Origin: Streptomyces sp. LBL
GTDB taxonomy: Bacteria; Actinomycetota; Actinomycetes; Streptomycetales; Streptomycetaceae
Reading direction: 5' to 3'
NCBI RefSeq assembly: GCF_029893585.1
Contig: NZ_JARXYX010000040.1
Span: 1-64,000 of the forward strand
Length of the DNA: 64,000 nt
The position numbers and the translations under genes were made by a program. Within the stretch, counting starts at the first letter, position 1. The number at the start of each line of letters is the position of its first letter. Of this stretch, positions 56,554-64,000 are shown in pieces. The notes below the pieces were generated by a model. The model saw nothing but the letters and a program-made list of their open reading frames with translations, searched no databases and had not been told where the DNA came from.

Positions 56554-57318
56554 ATGAGCACCGACCTCAGCAGTGCGGAGAACGAGGGTGGGGCGAGTGT
56601 CCGTACCGCGCGCGTGCCCAAGTACTACCGCCTGAAGAAGCACCTGCTCGACATGACGGAGACCCAGTCGCCCGGCACGCCGGTACCGCCCGAGCGCACC
56701 CTGGCCGCCGAGTTCGACACCTCACGCACCACTGTCCGTCAGGCACTGCAGGAGCTGGTCGTCGAGGGACGCCTGGAACGCATCCAGGGCAAGGGCACGT
56801 TCGTCGCCAAGCCGAAGGTCTCCCAGGCGCTCCAACTCACCTCGTACACCGAGGACATGCGCGCCCAGGGTCTCGAACCCACCTCCCAACTGCTGGACAT
56901 CGGCTACATCACCGCCGACGACCGGCTCGCCGGGTTGCTCGACATCACGGCCGGCGGGCGGGTGCTGCGCATCGAGCGTCTGCGCATGGCGAACAGCGAA
57001 CCGATGGCCATCGAGACGACCCACCTGAGCGCGAAACGCTTCCCGGCCCTGCGCAGGTCACTGGTCAAGTACACCTCCCTCTACACCGCACTCGCCGAGG
57101 TGTACGACATCCATCTCGCCGAGGCCGAGGAGACCATAGAGACCTCGCTGGCCACCCCGCGCGAGGCGGGCCTGCTCGGCACGGACGTCGGCCTGCCGAT
57201 GCTGATGCTGTCGAGGCACTCCCTCGACCGGCAGGGACAGCCGGTGGAGTGGGTGCGGTCGGTGTACCGGGGGGACCGGTACAAGTTCGTCGCCCGACTG
57301 AAGAGGCCTGTCGACTAG
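56554..57318 (+). CDS. dasR: GlcNAc-responsive GntR/HutC-family repressor DasR
   Basis: A 254-residue regulator. The N-terminal winged helix (about 14-80) contains the recognition part PERTLAAEFDTSRTTVRQAL, then a linker, then the UTRA effector domain (about 95-245: LTSYTEDMRAQGLEPTSQLL, ILRIERLRM-like strand, TTHLSAKRFPALRRSL, LDRQGQPVEWVRSVYRGDRY). Glucosamine-6-phosphate (and GlcNAc-6-P) binding releases DasR from dre sites. It governs chitin and GlcNAc metabolism, development, siderophore and antibiotic genes. The ATG at 56554 fits the conserved start; divergently transcribed from dasA with a dre site in its own upstream region. Confidence 0.96.
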   Translation: MSTDLSSAENEGGASVRTARVPKYYRLKKHLLDMTETQSPGTPVPPERTLAAEFDTSRTTVRQALQELVVEGRLERIQGKGTFVAKPKVSQALQLTSYTEDMRAQGLEPTSQLLDIGYITADDRLAGLLDITAGGRVLRIERLRMANSEPMAIETTHLSAKRFPALRRSLVKYTSLYTALAEVYDIHLAEAEETIETSLATPREAGLLGTDVGLPMLMLSRHSLDRQGQPVEWVRSVYRGDRYKFVARLKRPVD

Positions 57319-57330
57319 GGCAGTCGGCGC

Positions 57331-57442
57331 GTGCGGTGGACCTGTGCGGTCGACCTGTGCGGTCGACCTGCGCCGCGGACCTGTGCGGCGGACTTGTGCG
57401 GCGGACTTGTGCAGTCGACGTGTGCGGTCGACGTGTGCGGGA
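57331..57442. repeat. 15-bp tandem repeats downstream of dasR
   Basis: About seven imperfect copies of a 15-bp unit of the form GACCTGTGCGGTC (variants with GGCGGACTTG and GTCGACGTG) follow the dasR stop by 13 bp. Several contain the palindrome GTCGAC. Non-coding. Confidence 0.75.
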
Positions 57443-57493
57443 GGCGGTTCCGTTGCCGCTGACCCCGCCGCAGCGGCCGACACACAACCGACA

Positions 57494-57505
57494 CATACCG
57501 GTATG
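57494..57505. promoter_or_regulatory. 12-bp palindrome upstream of the DUF3311-symporter operon
   Basis: CATACCGGTATG is a perfect 12-bp palindrome 86 bp before the DUF3311 start codon, in AT-richer sequence than its surroundings. It is a plausible operator, but no regulator gene is adjacent except dasR, whose sites differ. Confidence 0.45.
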
Positions 57506-57591
57506 CGGACGAGGGGTTCCGCAGCTGCGACGCCGTGACCTAGATTGCCTGCGCATTCCACAGATGATCAGCGAGGGGACGGAGCCGCCGA

Positions 57592-57864
57592 ATGTCAGAT
57601 GCGCCTGAAGTGAGACCACCGACGGTGACACCGGTCCGCGTGGTCATCGCCGTCTGTCTGATCGCGCCGTTCGTGGCGATGCTGTGGGTGGGTTCGTACG
57701 CCAAGACCGACCCGGCGTTCATCGGCATCCCCTTCTTCTACTGGTACCAGATGGTGTGGGTGCTGATCTCCACCGCGCTGACGATGACCGCGTACGGGCT
57801 GTGGCGGCGTGACCAACGCGGCCGTGCCGACGCCCGGTCCACGAACGGGGGTGCGTCGAAGTGA
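57592..57864 (+). CDS. DUF3311 small membrane protein
   Basis: A 90-residue protein with two TM helices (about 14-36 and 46-68) and a charged cytoplasmic C-terminus. DUF3311 proteins occur directly upstream of sodium:solute symporters of the MctC type, as here, where the symporter ATG overlaps its stop (57861-57864). By analogy with YhdT/PanF-like pairs it is probably an accessory subunit or a folding/stability partner of the symporter. The ATG at 57592 was chosen; the ribosome-binding site is weak (GGGGACGGAG). Confidence 0.88.
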   Translation: MSDAPEVRPPTVTPVRVVIAVCLIAPFVAMLWVGSYAKTDPAFIGIPFFYWYQMVWVLISTALTMTAYGLWRRDQRGRADARSTNGGASK

Positions 57865-59489
57865 ACGACGGCGTGAACGGCGTCGCACTCGCCGTCTTCA
57901 TCTTCTTCTTCCTGGCCGTCACGATCCTGGGCTTCCTGGCCGCGCGCTGGCGCCGGGCCACGGACGAGCACAGCCTCGACGAATGGGGCCTGGGCGGCCG
58001 GTCGTTCGGCACCTGGATCACCTGGTTCCTGCTCGGCGGCGACCTGTACACGGCGTATACCTTCGTCGCCGTGCCGGCGGCGATCTACGCGGCGGGCGCG
58101 TCCGGGTTCTTCGCGGTCCCCTACACCATCCTCGTCTACCCGCTGATCTTCACCTTCCTGCCCCGCCTGTGGTCGGTCTCGCACAAGCACGGGTACGTGA
58201 CCACCTCGGACTTCGTACGCGGCCGGTTCGGCTCGAAGGGGCTGTCGCTGGCGGTGGCCGTCACCGGCATCCTGGCGACCATGCCGTACATCGCGCTCCA
58301 ACTGGTCGGCATCCAGGCCGTGCTGGACGTGATGGGCGTCGGCGGCGGCGAGGACACCAACTGGTTCCTCAAGGACCTGCCGCTGCTGATCGCCTTCGGC
58401 GTGCTGGCCGCGTACACGTACTCGTCGGGTCTGCGCGCGCCCGCGTTGATCGCGTTCGTGAAGGACACGCTGATCTACCTCGTCATCGCGGTGGCGATCA
58501 TCTACATCCCGATCAAGCTGGGCGGCTTCGACGACATCTTCGCCAAGGCCGGTGACGCGTTCGCGCAGACGAACCCGGCGACGGGCAAGCCACGCGGCGC
58601 CCTGGCCCCGGCCGAGGCCGGCCAATGGACGTACGCCACGCTCGCGTTGGGCTCCGCGCTGGCGCTCTTCATGTACCCGCACTCGATCACCGCGACCCTC
58701 TCCTCCCGCAGCCGTGAGGTGATCCGCCGCAACACCACGATCCTGCCGCTGTACTCCTTCATGCTGGGCCTGCTGGCACTGCTGGGCTTCATGGCGATCG
58801 CGGCCGGAGTCAAGGTGAGCAACGGGCAGTTGGCGATCCCGCAGCTGTTCGAGGACATGTTCCCGGACTGGTTCGCGGGCGTGGCCTTCGCGGCGATCGG
58901 CATCGGCGCGCTGGTCCCGGCGGCGATCATGTCGATCGCGGCCGCGAACCTCTTCACCCGCAACATCTACAAGGACTTCATCAAGCCGGACGCCACGCCG
59001 AAGGAGGAGACCCGCGTCTCCAAGCTGGTGTCGCTGCTGGTGAAGGTGGGCGCGCTGGCCTTCGTCCTGACGATGGACAAGACCGTCGCGATCAACTTCC
59101 AGCTGCTGGGCGGCATCTGGATCCTGCAGACCTTCCCGGCCCTGGTCGGCGGCCTGTTCACCCGCTGGTTCCACCGCTGGGCCCTGCTCGCCGGCTGGGC
59201 GGTCGGCATGGTGTACGGCACCCTCGCCGCGTACGGCGTCGCCTCACCGACGCAGAAGCACTTCGGCGGCTCCGCGAAGGAGATCCCCGGCATCGGCGAG
59301 ATCGGCTACATCGGCCTGACGGCGTTCGTGCTGAACGTGGTGGTGACGGTGGTGCTGACCTTCGTCCTGAAGGCGCTGAAGGCCCCGGAGGGTATCGACG
59401 AGACGTCCCCGGAGGACTACACGGCGGACGCGGGCGACCCCGGCGTACAGGAGGAACTCCCGCCGGCGACCGCGGGCGCGGCCCACTAG
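57861..59489 (+). CDS. Sodium:solute symporter family protein (MctC-like)
   Basis: A 542-residue inner-membrane symporter of the SSS family with 13 predicted TM helices. The early motif is GGRSFGTWITWFLLGGDLYT (about 33-52). The central blocks are ALFMYPHSITATLSSRSREV and GALVPAAIMSIAAANLFTRN, which fit monocarboxylate transporters (MctC, ActP relatives). The C-terminal tail (about 505-542) is acidic and cytoplasmic. The best guess at substrates is acetate, pyruvate or propionate, but this is inferred from the subfamily only. Coupled to DUF3311 by an ATGA-type overlap. A 28-bp repeat array and the convergent NTPase gene follow. Confidence 0.9.
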   Translation: MNDGVNGVALAVFIFFFLAVTILGFLAARWRRATDEHSLDEWGLGGRSFGTWITWFLLGGDLYTAYTFVAVPAAIYAAGASGFFAVPYTILVYPLIFTFLPRLWSVSHKHGYVTTSDFVRGRFGSKGLSLAVAVTGILATMPYIALQLVGIQAVLDVMGVGGGEDTNWFLKDLPLLIAFGVLAAYTYSSGLRAPALIAFVKDTLIYLVIAVAIIYIPIKLGGFDDIFAKAGDAFAQTNPATGKPRGALAPAEAGQWTYATLALGSALALFMYPHSITATLSSRSREVIRRNTTILPLYSFMLGLLALLGFMAIAAGVKVSNGQLAIPQLFEDMFPDWFAGVAFAAIGIGALVPAAIMSIAAANLFTRNIYKDFIKPDATPKEETRVSKLVSLLVKVGALAFVLTMDKTVAINFQLLGGIWILQTFPALVGGLFTRWFHRWALLAGWAVGMVYGTLAAYGVASPTQKHFGGSAKEIPGIGEIGYIGLTAFVLNVVVTVVLTFVLKALKAPEGIDETSPEDYTADAGDPGVQEELPPATAGAAH

Positions 59490-59552
59490 GCCGAACTGAA
59501 GAGGGCAGCGGGCCGCCGAAGCGCCGGATCCACGGCGGCCCGTTGCCGTACC

Positions 59553-59652
59553 CGCGGAACGCCGGACGCCTCCCGCCTCCCGCTGGACTCCGGACGCCAC
59601 CCGCAACCCGCTGGACGCCGGACGCCACCCGCAACCCGCTGGACGCCGGACG
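59553..59652. repeat. 28-bp tandem repeat adjoining the NTPase gene end
   Basis: CGCTGGACGCCGGACGCCAC plus CCGCAACC is repeated at 59581-59608 and 59609-59636, with partial copies on either side. The array runs up to the stop codon of the NTPase gene and separates it from the convergent symporter gene. Confidence 0.8.
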
Positions 59653-62600
59653 CTAGTTCCTCGTCCGCCCGGCCATCGCGTTCCAGAAGTCGTCCAGTTC
59701 CCGTACCCGCATGCTGACCCAGGGCGGCGTCTTCCGATGCAGCAGCCTGGGGAAGTACCGCCGCACACGGCCGGGCAGCAGGGCCTGCTGCTGCCGGCAG
59801 AACGGCTCGCGTATCTCTCCCCGGGGCACACAGCCCCCGGGCGGGTACGGGCAGAGCTGGAACTTGCAGTCGGGCAGACACGTGCTGCCCGGCGCGGGCG
59901 GAACCGAGATACCGGCCCGCAGGTCGGGCCGCAGCGGCTCCCGGTTCGCACGGATGCACGGTGGGAGCGCCATGTCGGGCTGCTCCATGCGGGCCAGCCG
60001 CTCCTCGACCTCGTCCGGGTGCCCGTCCCGCTCGATGAGGTTGAGCATCACCAGCAGGTCGGCGACGAGGCGTTGGGCGCGCGCGTCGAGGGTGCTCCAC
60101 CCGACCGAGGGCGGAATCCACAGGTTGTGCTTACGGTATCCGCAGGGGTTGCCGGTGCGGGCACCGACGTTGTCGGCGACGCTCTTCTCGTCGATCCAGA
60201 GGAAGCGCTCGGGCTGTCCGGTCTCCAGGGCGAGGGCCACCATGTCGCCCGCCTCGGCGACGAACGGATGCAGGCACCGCCGGGTCGCGTCGCCGTTCAC
60301 GCCGGGTTGGCCGGGTACCCGGTTCACCGTGCCGGCCATCGACAGCCAGCGCTGGACGGTCTGTACGGCGGTCATCCCCGTGATCGACCGGGCCTCGGGT
60401 TTGCCGTTACGGTCGGCGCCCTGCCCCGCCACGGTGTCGCCGTCCGGCTCGTGGACGCCCACACTGTCCGGCAGCTCCCACAGGCACAGCGCCTGGAGCA
60501 GGGTGAGCTGCGCGTACCAGCACCGGGACTGCTGCAGCACGGTCTCCGCCTGCCGGATCAGGTCGGCGCGTCCGCCCGGGTAGGTCTGCGGGTGCCGCTT
60601 GCGGCGGTTGGCCGCGTACTTGAAGCCCTGGGCCAGCGCGGCCTCGAGGGCGAGCGGCAGGTCGGGAGTGCCGCCGGTGAAGGCCGGGTCGAGGTGGCGC
60701 ATCCACTTGGTGAGGCGTTCCCGGGCCTCGTCACGGTGGGCCTCGTCGACGGAGCCCAGGAGCATGGGGACCATCCAGGCCCGCATCACGAACGCCCGGA
60801 GCAGATCGACCCGTTGCTTCCGGTAACTCCGGTTGATCTCCTGCCGGTCGCACTGCAGCTGCCTGATGTGGTCGGCGCAGGCGGCCCGTGAGGACGCGCC
60901 GGCCGCCCTGGCCCGCCTCATGCGCGGGGCCCATGCCTCGTACTGCGTTCTTTTCGATGCCTTCAGCTCGCCGAGTCGGTCGTTGTACTCCTTCACGGGA
61001 TCGCTGTTCAGGCCACCCAGCTCGCGGATCACGGCGAACGCCGCGTTGCCGCCGGTGCCGAACTCCTGGGCCGCGGCCAGACGTATGGAGTACGACGGTT
61101 CCTCGATGCTCAACTCGAAGAGCTGTCCGTACAGCGGGGTGGTGTCGATCTTGTCGGACACCTTCCGCAGCGCGGCCCCGAGTTGCTTGAGCACCCTCAG
61201 CTTCGCGTCCTCGACGGTGCGCTGGTCTCCCTTGATGCCGGCCCAGCGGGCGCGGACCGTAGCGACGATGTCGCTCAGCCGTGCCGGGTCGTCCTCCACG
61301 CTCTCGATCTCCAGGGCCGCCGCGTAGATGTCGAGTGCCTTGGGGTCGTCCGTACGATGGTTCGCGGCCGCGCACAACCGGTGGGCCAGCGGGCGCCCCT
61401 GCACAGCTGACTGCCGTACCCGCTCCTGGATCTCCCTCCTCACCTCGGTCCGGACACCCCGCCCGCGGGTCCTGGGCCCCGCCGCCTGTCGACGGGACAA
61501 CAGCACCAGAGCCACCAGCAGTTCCCGGCTGGGACCGGGCGGCTGCAGGGCCTCCTCGGTCAGATCGCCGGCGCCCCGCTCGCCCAGGTGGTTCAGCAGG
61601 CGGTAGCCGAAGTAGGCCTGGATGATGCTGTGCGGGAAGCGGACCTTTCTCGAGAAGCCCTCCACGAACTTGAGCTTGTCCGCGTTGCCGACCAGGCGGG
61701 CGAGGGCGGCATGGCACTGGTCCAGGTTCCCCTCACGCAGACGCCGCCGCTCCGCTTCGCTGAGCCTCTCGCAGAGCGCGTTCCAGATCTGTTGCCGGTG
61801 CCACTCGGAGAAGACGTTCTGGCGTTTGCCGTACCGGTCGAAGGGACGTCGCGTGGTCCACAGGTACTCCGCCCGGGCCTTCGCGCGCCGCGCCGGACCG
61901 GGGTGGACGTCCGTGTCGAGCAGTTCCGCGAGGCCGACCTCCAGCTTGTCCTGGAGCAGTCCGATACACGCCAGGGCGGAGACCACTTCGAGGGTGTCGC
62001 GGCGTTCCTGCGGAACCAGTGCGACGTCGTCACGCAGCCGGCCCTCGCACAGGGCCTCGTCCCACGTCTCCAGCAGCCAGAGCCGCAGTGTGCCGCGGTC
62101 CCGGCTGCGCGTGTTCATGTGCTGCGGATCGTCGCCCGGCCGGTCGTGCTCCAGGGCTCCGTGGCGGTGCAGTTCGCGGGCGATGTGCAGATAGACGGGC
62201 GATTCGGTCACCTCCGCGGTCTCCACGATCCAGTCCACCCGGCGCTCGTCCGTGTCCGGCGTGTGCGCCGCGACGAAGCGCAGCGCCGCCTCCCCGCTCA
62301 GCGGTTCCAGCTCCACGATCGCCGCGGAGGTGTTCTCCAGCGGACTGTGCGGGCGGGAGGCGATGACCAGCGGCAGCTTCTCGGCGTAGGCCCGCTCGAT
62401 GGCCCGGCGGATGATGTTGTCCCGGTTCTGCTGGAGCTCGTCGTCGAGGAGCGCCTCCTCCAGTCCGTCGGCGATGACCACCGGCTTGTCGTCCGCGAGG
62501 AGTTGCTGCCAGACGCGCTCGGTCTTGCCGCGGGCGAGGATGCCCTGGGGGGCCTCGTCGGCGAAGCGCTGCCTGGCCAGGCGTTCGAAGTTCAGGTCGG

Positions 62601-63273
62601 TCCCGTCGGCCGCGTCCCGCAGCCGGATCGGCACGGGCACGGCGTGCTGCTCGGCCAGCAGTTCGGTGAGCCGGACGAGGACGGCGGTCTTCCCCACGCC
62701 GACACCGCCGACGAGCAGATAGGGCCGGCGGGTGTTGCGGTCCCGCAGCCGCTCGGCGATGACCTGGGCGATCTCCTCACGGCCGACGATCTCGGCGGTG
62801 TCCGGTCCGGCGGTGGGCACCAGTCTCCGCGGGTCCTCGCGTGCCTTCACGAGGTAGCGCTTCTTGGTCCACCGGTACCAGCAGAAGAGGAAGAGCGCGG
62901 CGGCGAGCGAAGCGGTGAGGACCGGACCTAGGAAGATGAGCAGGGCGCCGACCCCATCGTTGCTCTTCCGCCACTTCTCGAAGGAGGTCGTGTGCTGCAC
63001 GATCAGGATGTACAGGCCCTCCCCGATCCAGGCGAGCACCGCGAGCGTGGCCAGCAGCCAGACGGCCCTGGTGGCGTTCGTGTAGGAGACCCATCTGCGC
63101 CACTTCTTGGGGCGCGGCGTGCCGCGGTGGGCCTCCAGACGGACGGTCAGGGTGTGACAGTGACCGAGGCAGACGCGCCCGATGCGGCTGCCCACCCGTC
63201 TCAGGTCCAGCGTCGCCATCGGTGCGTTGCGCGGCCGCTCCTTGCCGGACGGGTGACGGACGACCCTCGTCAT
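59653..63273 (-). CDS. Membrane-anchored NACHT-like STAND NTPase
   Basis: A 1206-residue protein. A 65-residue basic N-terminus is followed by two TM helices (about 70-92 and 109-132), so the bulk should be cytoplasmic. The NTPase core has Walker A GGVGVGKTAV (Lys195), Walker B PVVIADGLEEALL (about 264-276) and sensor-like LPLVIASRPHSPL (about 300-312), the NACHT pattern. About 700 residues of helical, Arg/Ala/Leu-rich sequence follow with no recognised repeat. A cysteine cluster lies near the end (CLPDC, QLCPYPPGGC, EPFC; about residues 1135-1160). The ATG at 63273 follows GGAAGGAGACC. STAND NTPases act as ligand-triggered switches, some in phage defence; the function here is unknown. Confidence 0.85.
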   Translation of the reverse strand: MTRVVRHPSGKERPRNAPMATLDLRRVGSRIGRVCLGHCHTLTVRLEAHRGTPRPKKWRRWVSYTNATRAVWLLATLAVLAWIGEGLYILIVQHTTSFEKWRKSNDGVGALLIFLGPVLTASLAAALFLFCWYRWTKKRYLVKAREDPRRLVPTAGPDTAEIVGREEIAQVIAERLRDRNTRRPYLLVGGVGVGKTAVLVRLTELLAEQHAVPVPIRLRDAADGTDLNFERLARQRFADEAPQGILARGKTERVWQQLLADDKPVVIADGLEEALLDDELQQNRDNIIRRAIERAYAEKLPLVIASRPHSPLENTSAAIVELEPLSGEAALRFVAAHTPDTDERRVDWIVETAEVTESPVYLHIARELHRHGALEHDRPGDDPQHMNTRSRDRGTLRLWLLETWDEALCEGRLRDDVALVPQERRDTLEVVSALACIGLLQDKLEVGLAELLDTDVHPGPARRAKARAEYLWTTRRPFDRYGKRQNVFSEWHRQQIWNALCERLSEAERRRLREGNLDQCHAALARLVGNADKLKFVEGFSRKVRFPHSIIQAYFGYRLLNHLGERGAGDLTEEALQPPGPSRELLVALVLLSRRQAAGPRTRGRGVRTEVRREIQERVRQSAVQGRPLAHRLCAAANHRTDDPKALDIYAAALEIESVEDDPARLSDIVATVRARWAGIKGDQRTVEDAKLRVLKQLGAALRKVSDKIDTTPLYGQLFELSIEEPSYSIRLAAAQEFGTGGNAAFAVIRELGGLNSDPVKEYNDRLGELKASKRTQYEAWAPRMRRARAAGASSRAACADHIRQLQCDRQEINRSYRKQRVDLLRAFVMRAWMVPMLLGSVDEAHRDEARERLTKWMRHLDPAFTGGTPDLPLALEAALAQGFKYAANRRKRHPQTYPGGRADLIRQAETVLQQSRCWYAQLTLLQALCLWELPDSVGVHEPDGDTVAGQGADRNGKPEARSITGMTAVQTVQRWLSMAGTVNRVPGQPGVNGDATRRCLHPFVAEAGDMVALALETGQPERFLWIDEKSVADNVGARTGNPCGYRKHNLWIPPSVGWSTLDARAQRLVADLLVMLNLIERDGHPDEVEERLARMEQPDMALPPCIRANREPLRPDLRAGISVPPAPGSTCLPDCKFQLCPYPPGGCVPRGEIREPFCRQQQALLPGRVRRYFPRLLHRKTPPWVSMRVRELDDFWNAMAGRTRN

Positions 63274-63548
63274 GGAGGTCTCCTTCCGAGAGTGCTTCTC
63301 AGGACGAGGACCGCGCGTGCCGACACCGTATCTCCATGGAATCACTCCGGCTGGACCCCGCAACCCGGGCCGTCCGCCGCACCCACGAGGAGCCGGAGCC
63401 GTTCGACGACGCGCTCCGGCAGCAGGGTCCACCCGGTGTACGGCTCCGAGAACCCGTTCTCCCTCATGGAGCCGTAGGGGGTTCAGGAGCTGAACCTGGG
63501 CCGGAGAGAGGGCCGGAGCCGACACGGGCGCCGCGCGGCCAGGTCCCG

Positions 63549-64000
63549 TCAGCGCGGCAGCGCCTTCAGCAGCAGCCGCTTCGGCCGCAGGGTGATGCCC
63601 ACCCGGGCCGACTCGTCGGCCTCCGGGAGGCGCTCGAAGCGCCACTTCGGGATCACGGTCGCCAGGATGATGCCGAGCTCGGCCACCGAGAAGTGGTCGG
63701 CCGGGCATTTCCGGTTGCCCGCGCTGAAGGGGCTCATCGCGTACTTCGGCACCTTCTCGGAGTGCCCCGGGAGCCAGCGGTCGGGGTCGAAGTCGAGGTG
63801 CTGTTCGTAGGACCGGGGGTCACGTTGGAGAGCGAGCGGGCTGTATACGATGTCCGCTCCGGCCGGAATGCGATACCCGCCCAGTTGTGTCTCGGCCATG
63901 GCCCGCCGCGTCAGAATCCACACGGCGGGACGTATGCGCAGTGCTTCGGTGACCACATTGTTGGTGTGGGTCAGCTCGCGGAGATCGCCGAATGCGACCG
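63549..64000 (-). CDS. Cytochrome P450, C-terminal part (continues beyond the window)
   Basis: The last 150 residues of a P450 monooxygenase; the frame is open to the window end, so the gene continues beyond 64000. The ExxR motif is EALRIRP, the PERF-type region DFDPDRWLPGH, and the heme loop PFSAGNRKCPADHFS carries the thiolate Cys. Gly usually follows Cys-Pro/Ile in FxxGxxxCxG; here it is Ala. By gene order the S. coelicolor counterpart could be CYP170A1 (SCO5223), which acts on epi-isozizaene, but I cannot confirm this without the N-terminal part and a terpene cyclase gene next door. It needs ferredoxin partners not seen here. Confidence 0.9.
   Translation of the reverse strand, partial: VAFGDLRELTHTNNVVTEALRIRPAVWILTRRAMAETQLGGYRIPAGADIVYSPLALQRDPRSYEQHLDFDPDRWLPGHSEKVPKYAMSPFSAGNRKCPADHFSVAELGIILATVIPKWRFERLPEADESARVGITLRPKRLLLKALPR

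Overview
This is a high-GC actinobacterial chromosome segment, almost certainly Streptomyces. The evidence is very high third-position GC, GTG/TTG starts, ATGA and TTGA start-stop overlaps, and marker loci: a conservon (sensor kinase, roadblock, DUF742, GTPase), a WhiB-family gene, a nickel superoxide dismutase, sigH with its anti-sigma factor, and the das chitobiose system. Gene order resembles the central SCO5230-SCO5294 region of S. coelicolor, read from higher to lower numbers. That comparison is from memory, not from an alignment.

Layout. 0-2.5 kb: a truncated von Willebrand A-type gene and the tail of another gene meet head to head, followed by a secreted NlpC/P60 peptidase. 2.5-8.3 kb: a conservon on the minus strand that ends in a styrene-monooxygenase-like flavoprotein. 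8.7-14 kb: a PP2C-like protein, a MarR regulator, Lon protease with an HspR (HAIR) operator, and a spermidine-synthase-like protein. 14-20.2 kb: a CutR/CutS-like two-component pair, the large 2-oxoglutarate decarboxylase/dehydrogenase Kgd and a small DUF6104 protein. 20.4-25.4 kb: a DUF4097-PadR operon, a Clp-N-like remnant, a quinone oxidoreductase and malic enzyme. 26-28.8 kb: a polar amino-acid ABC transporter. 28.8-31.4 kb: a small secreted protein, a CGNR zinc-finger protein, and divergent sodX and sodN.

31.5-35.8 kb: an uncharacterised catabolic island (DUF2848 protein, MHS-type transporter, nitrilase-family amidase, cupin, GntR regulator). Two near-identical operator dyads link the GntR gene to the divergent promoter region. 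35.9-37.4 kb: an AraC regulator, a VOC protein, a GNAT remnant and degenerate repeats. 37.4-40.0 kb: a family 2B encapsulin shell gene with a cyclic-nucleotide-binding insert, followed by a polyprenyl diphosphate synthase whose N-terminal extension carries a duplicated 9-residue motif; this is probably a protein nanocompartment and its cargo. 40.4-49.6 kb: a PGRP-like amidase, a PLP deaminase, an Na+/H+ antiporter, a UBP zinc finger, the ushX-sigH stress cassette, a lipid kinase, wblE and a PAS/HWE-type sensor kinase.

49.9-57.3 kb: the DasR regulon core. nagB, a GH3 hexosaminidase, dasC, dasB, dasA and dasR are accompanied by five dre or dre-like sites. Together they import chitobiose or GlcNAc oligomers and convert them to fructose-6-phosphate. 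57.6-59.5 kb: a DUF3311 protein with a sodium:solute symporter. 59.7-63.3 kb: a 1206-residue membrane-anchored NACHT-like NTPase. The window ends inside a cytochrome P450 gene.

The parts most worth a second look are the encapsulin-prenyltransferase pair, the GntR-controlled island, the NACHT-like NTPase beside the P450, and several regulatory arrays. No rRNA, tRNA, CRISPR array or insertion sequence was recognised.
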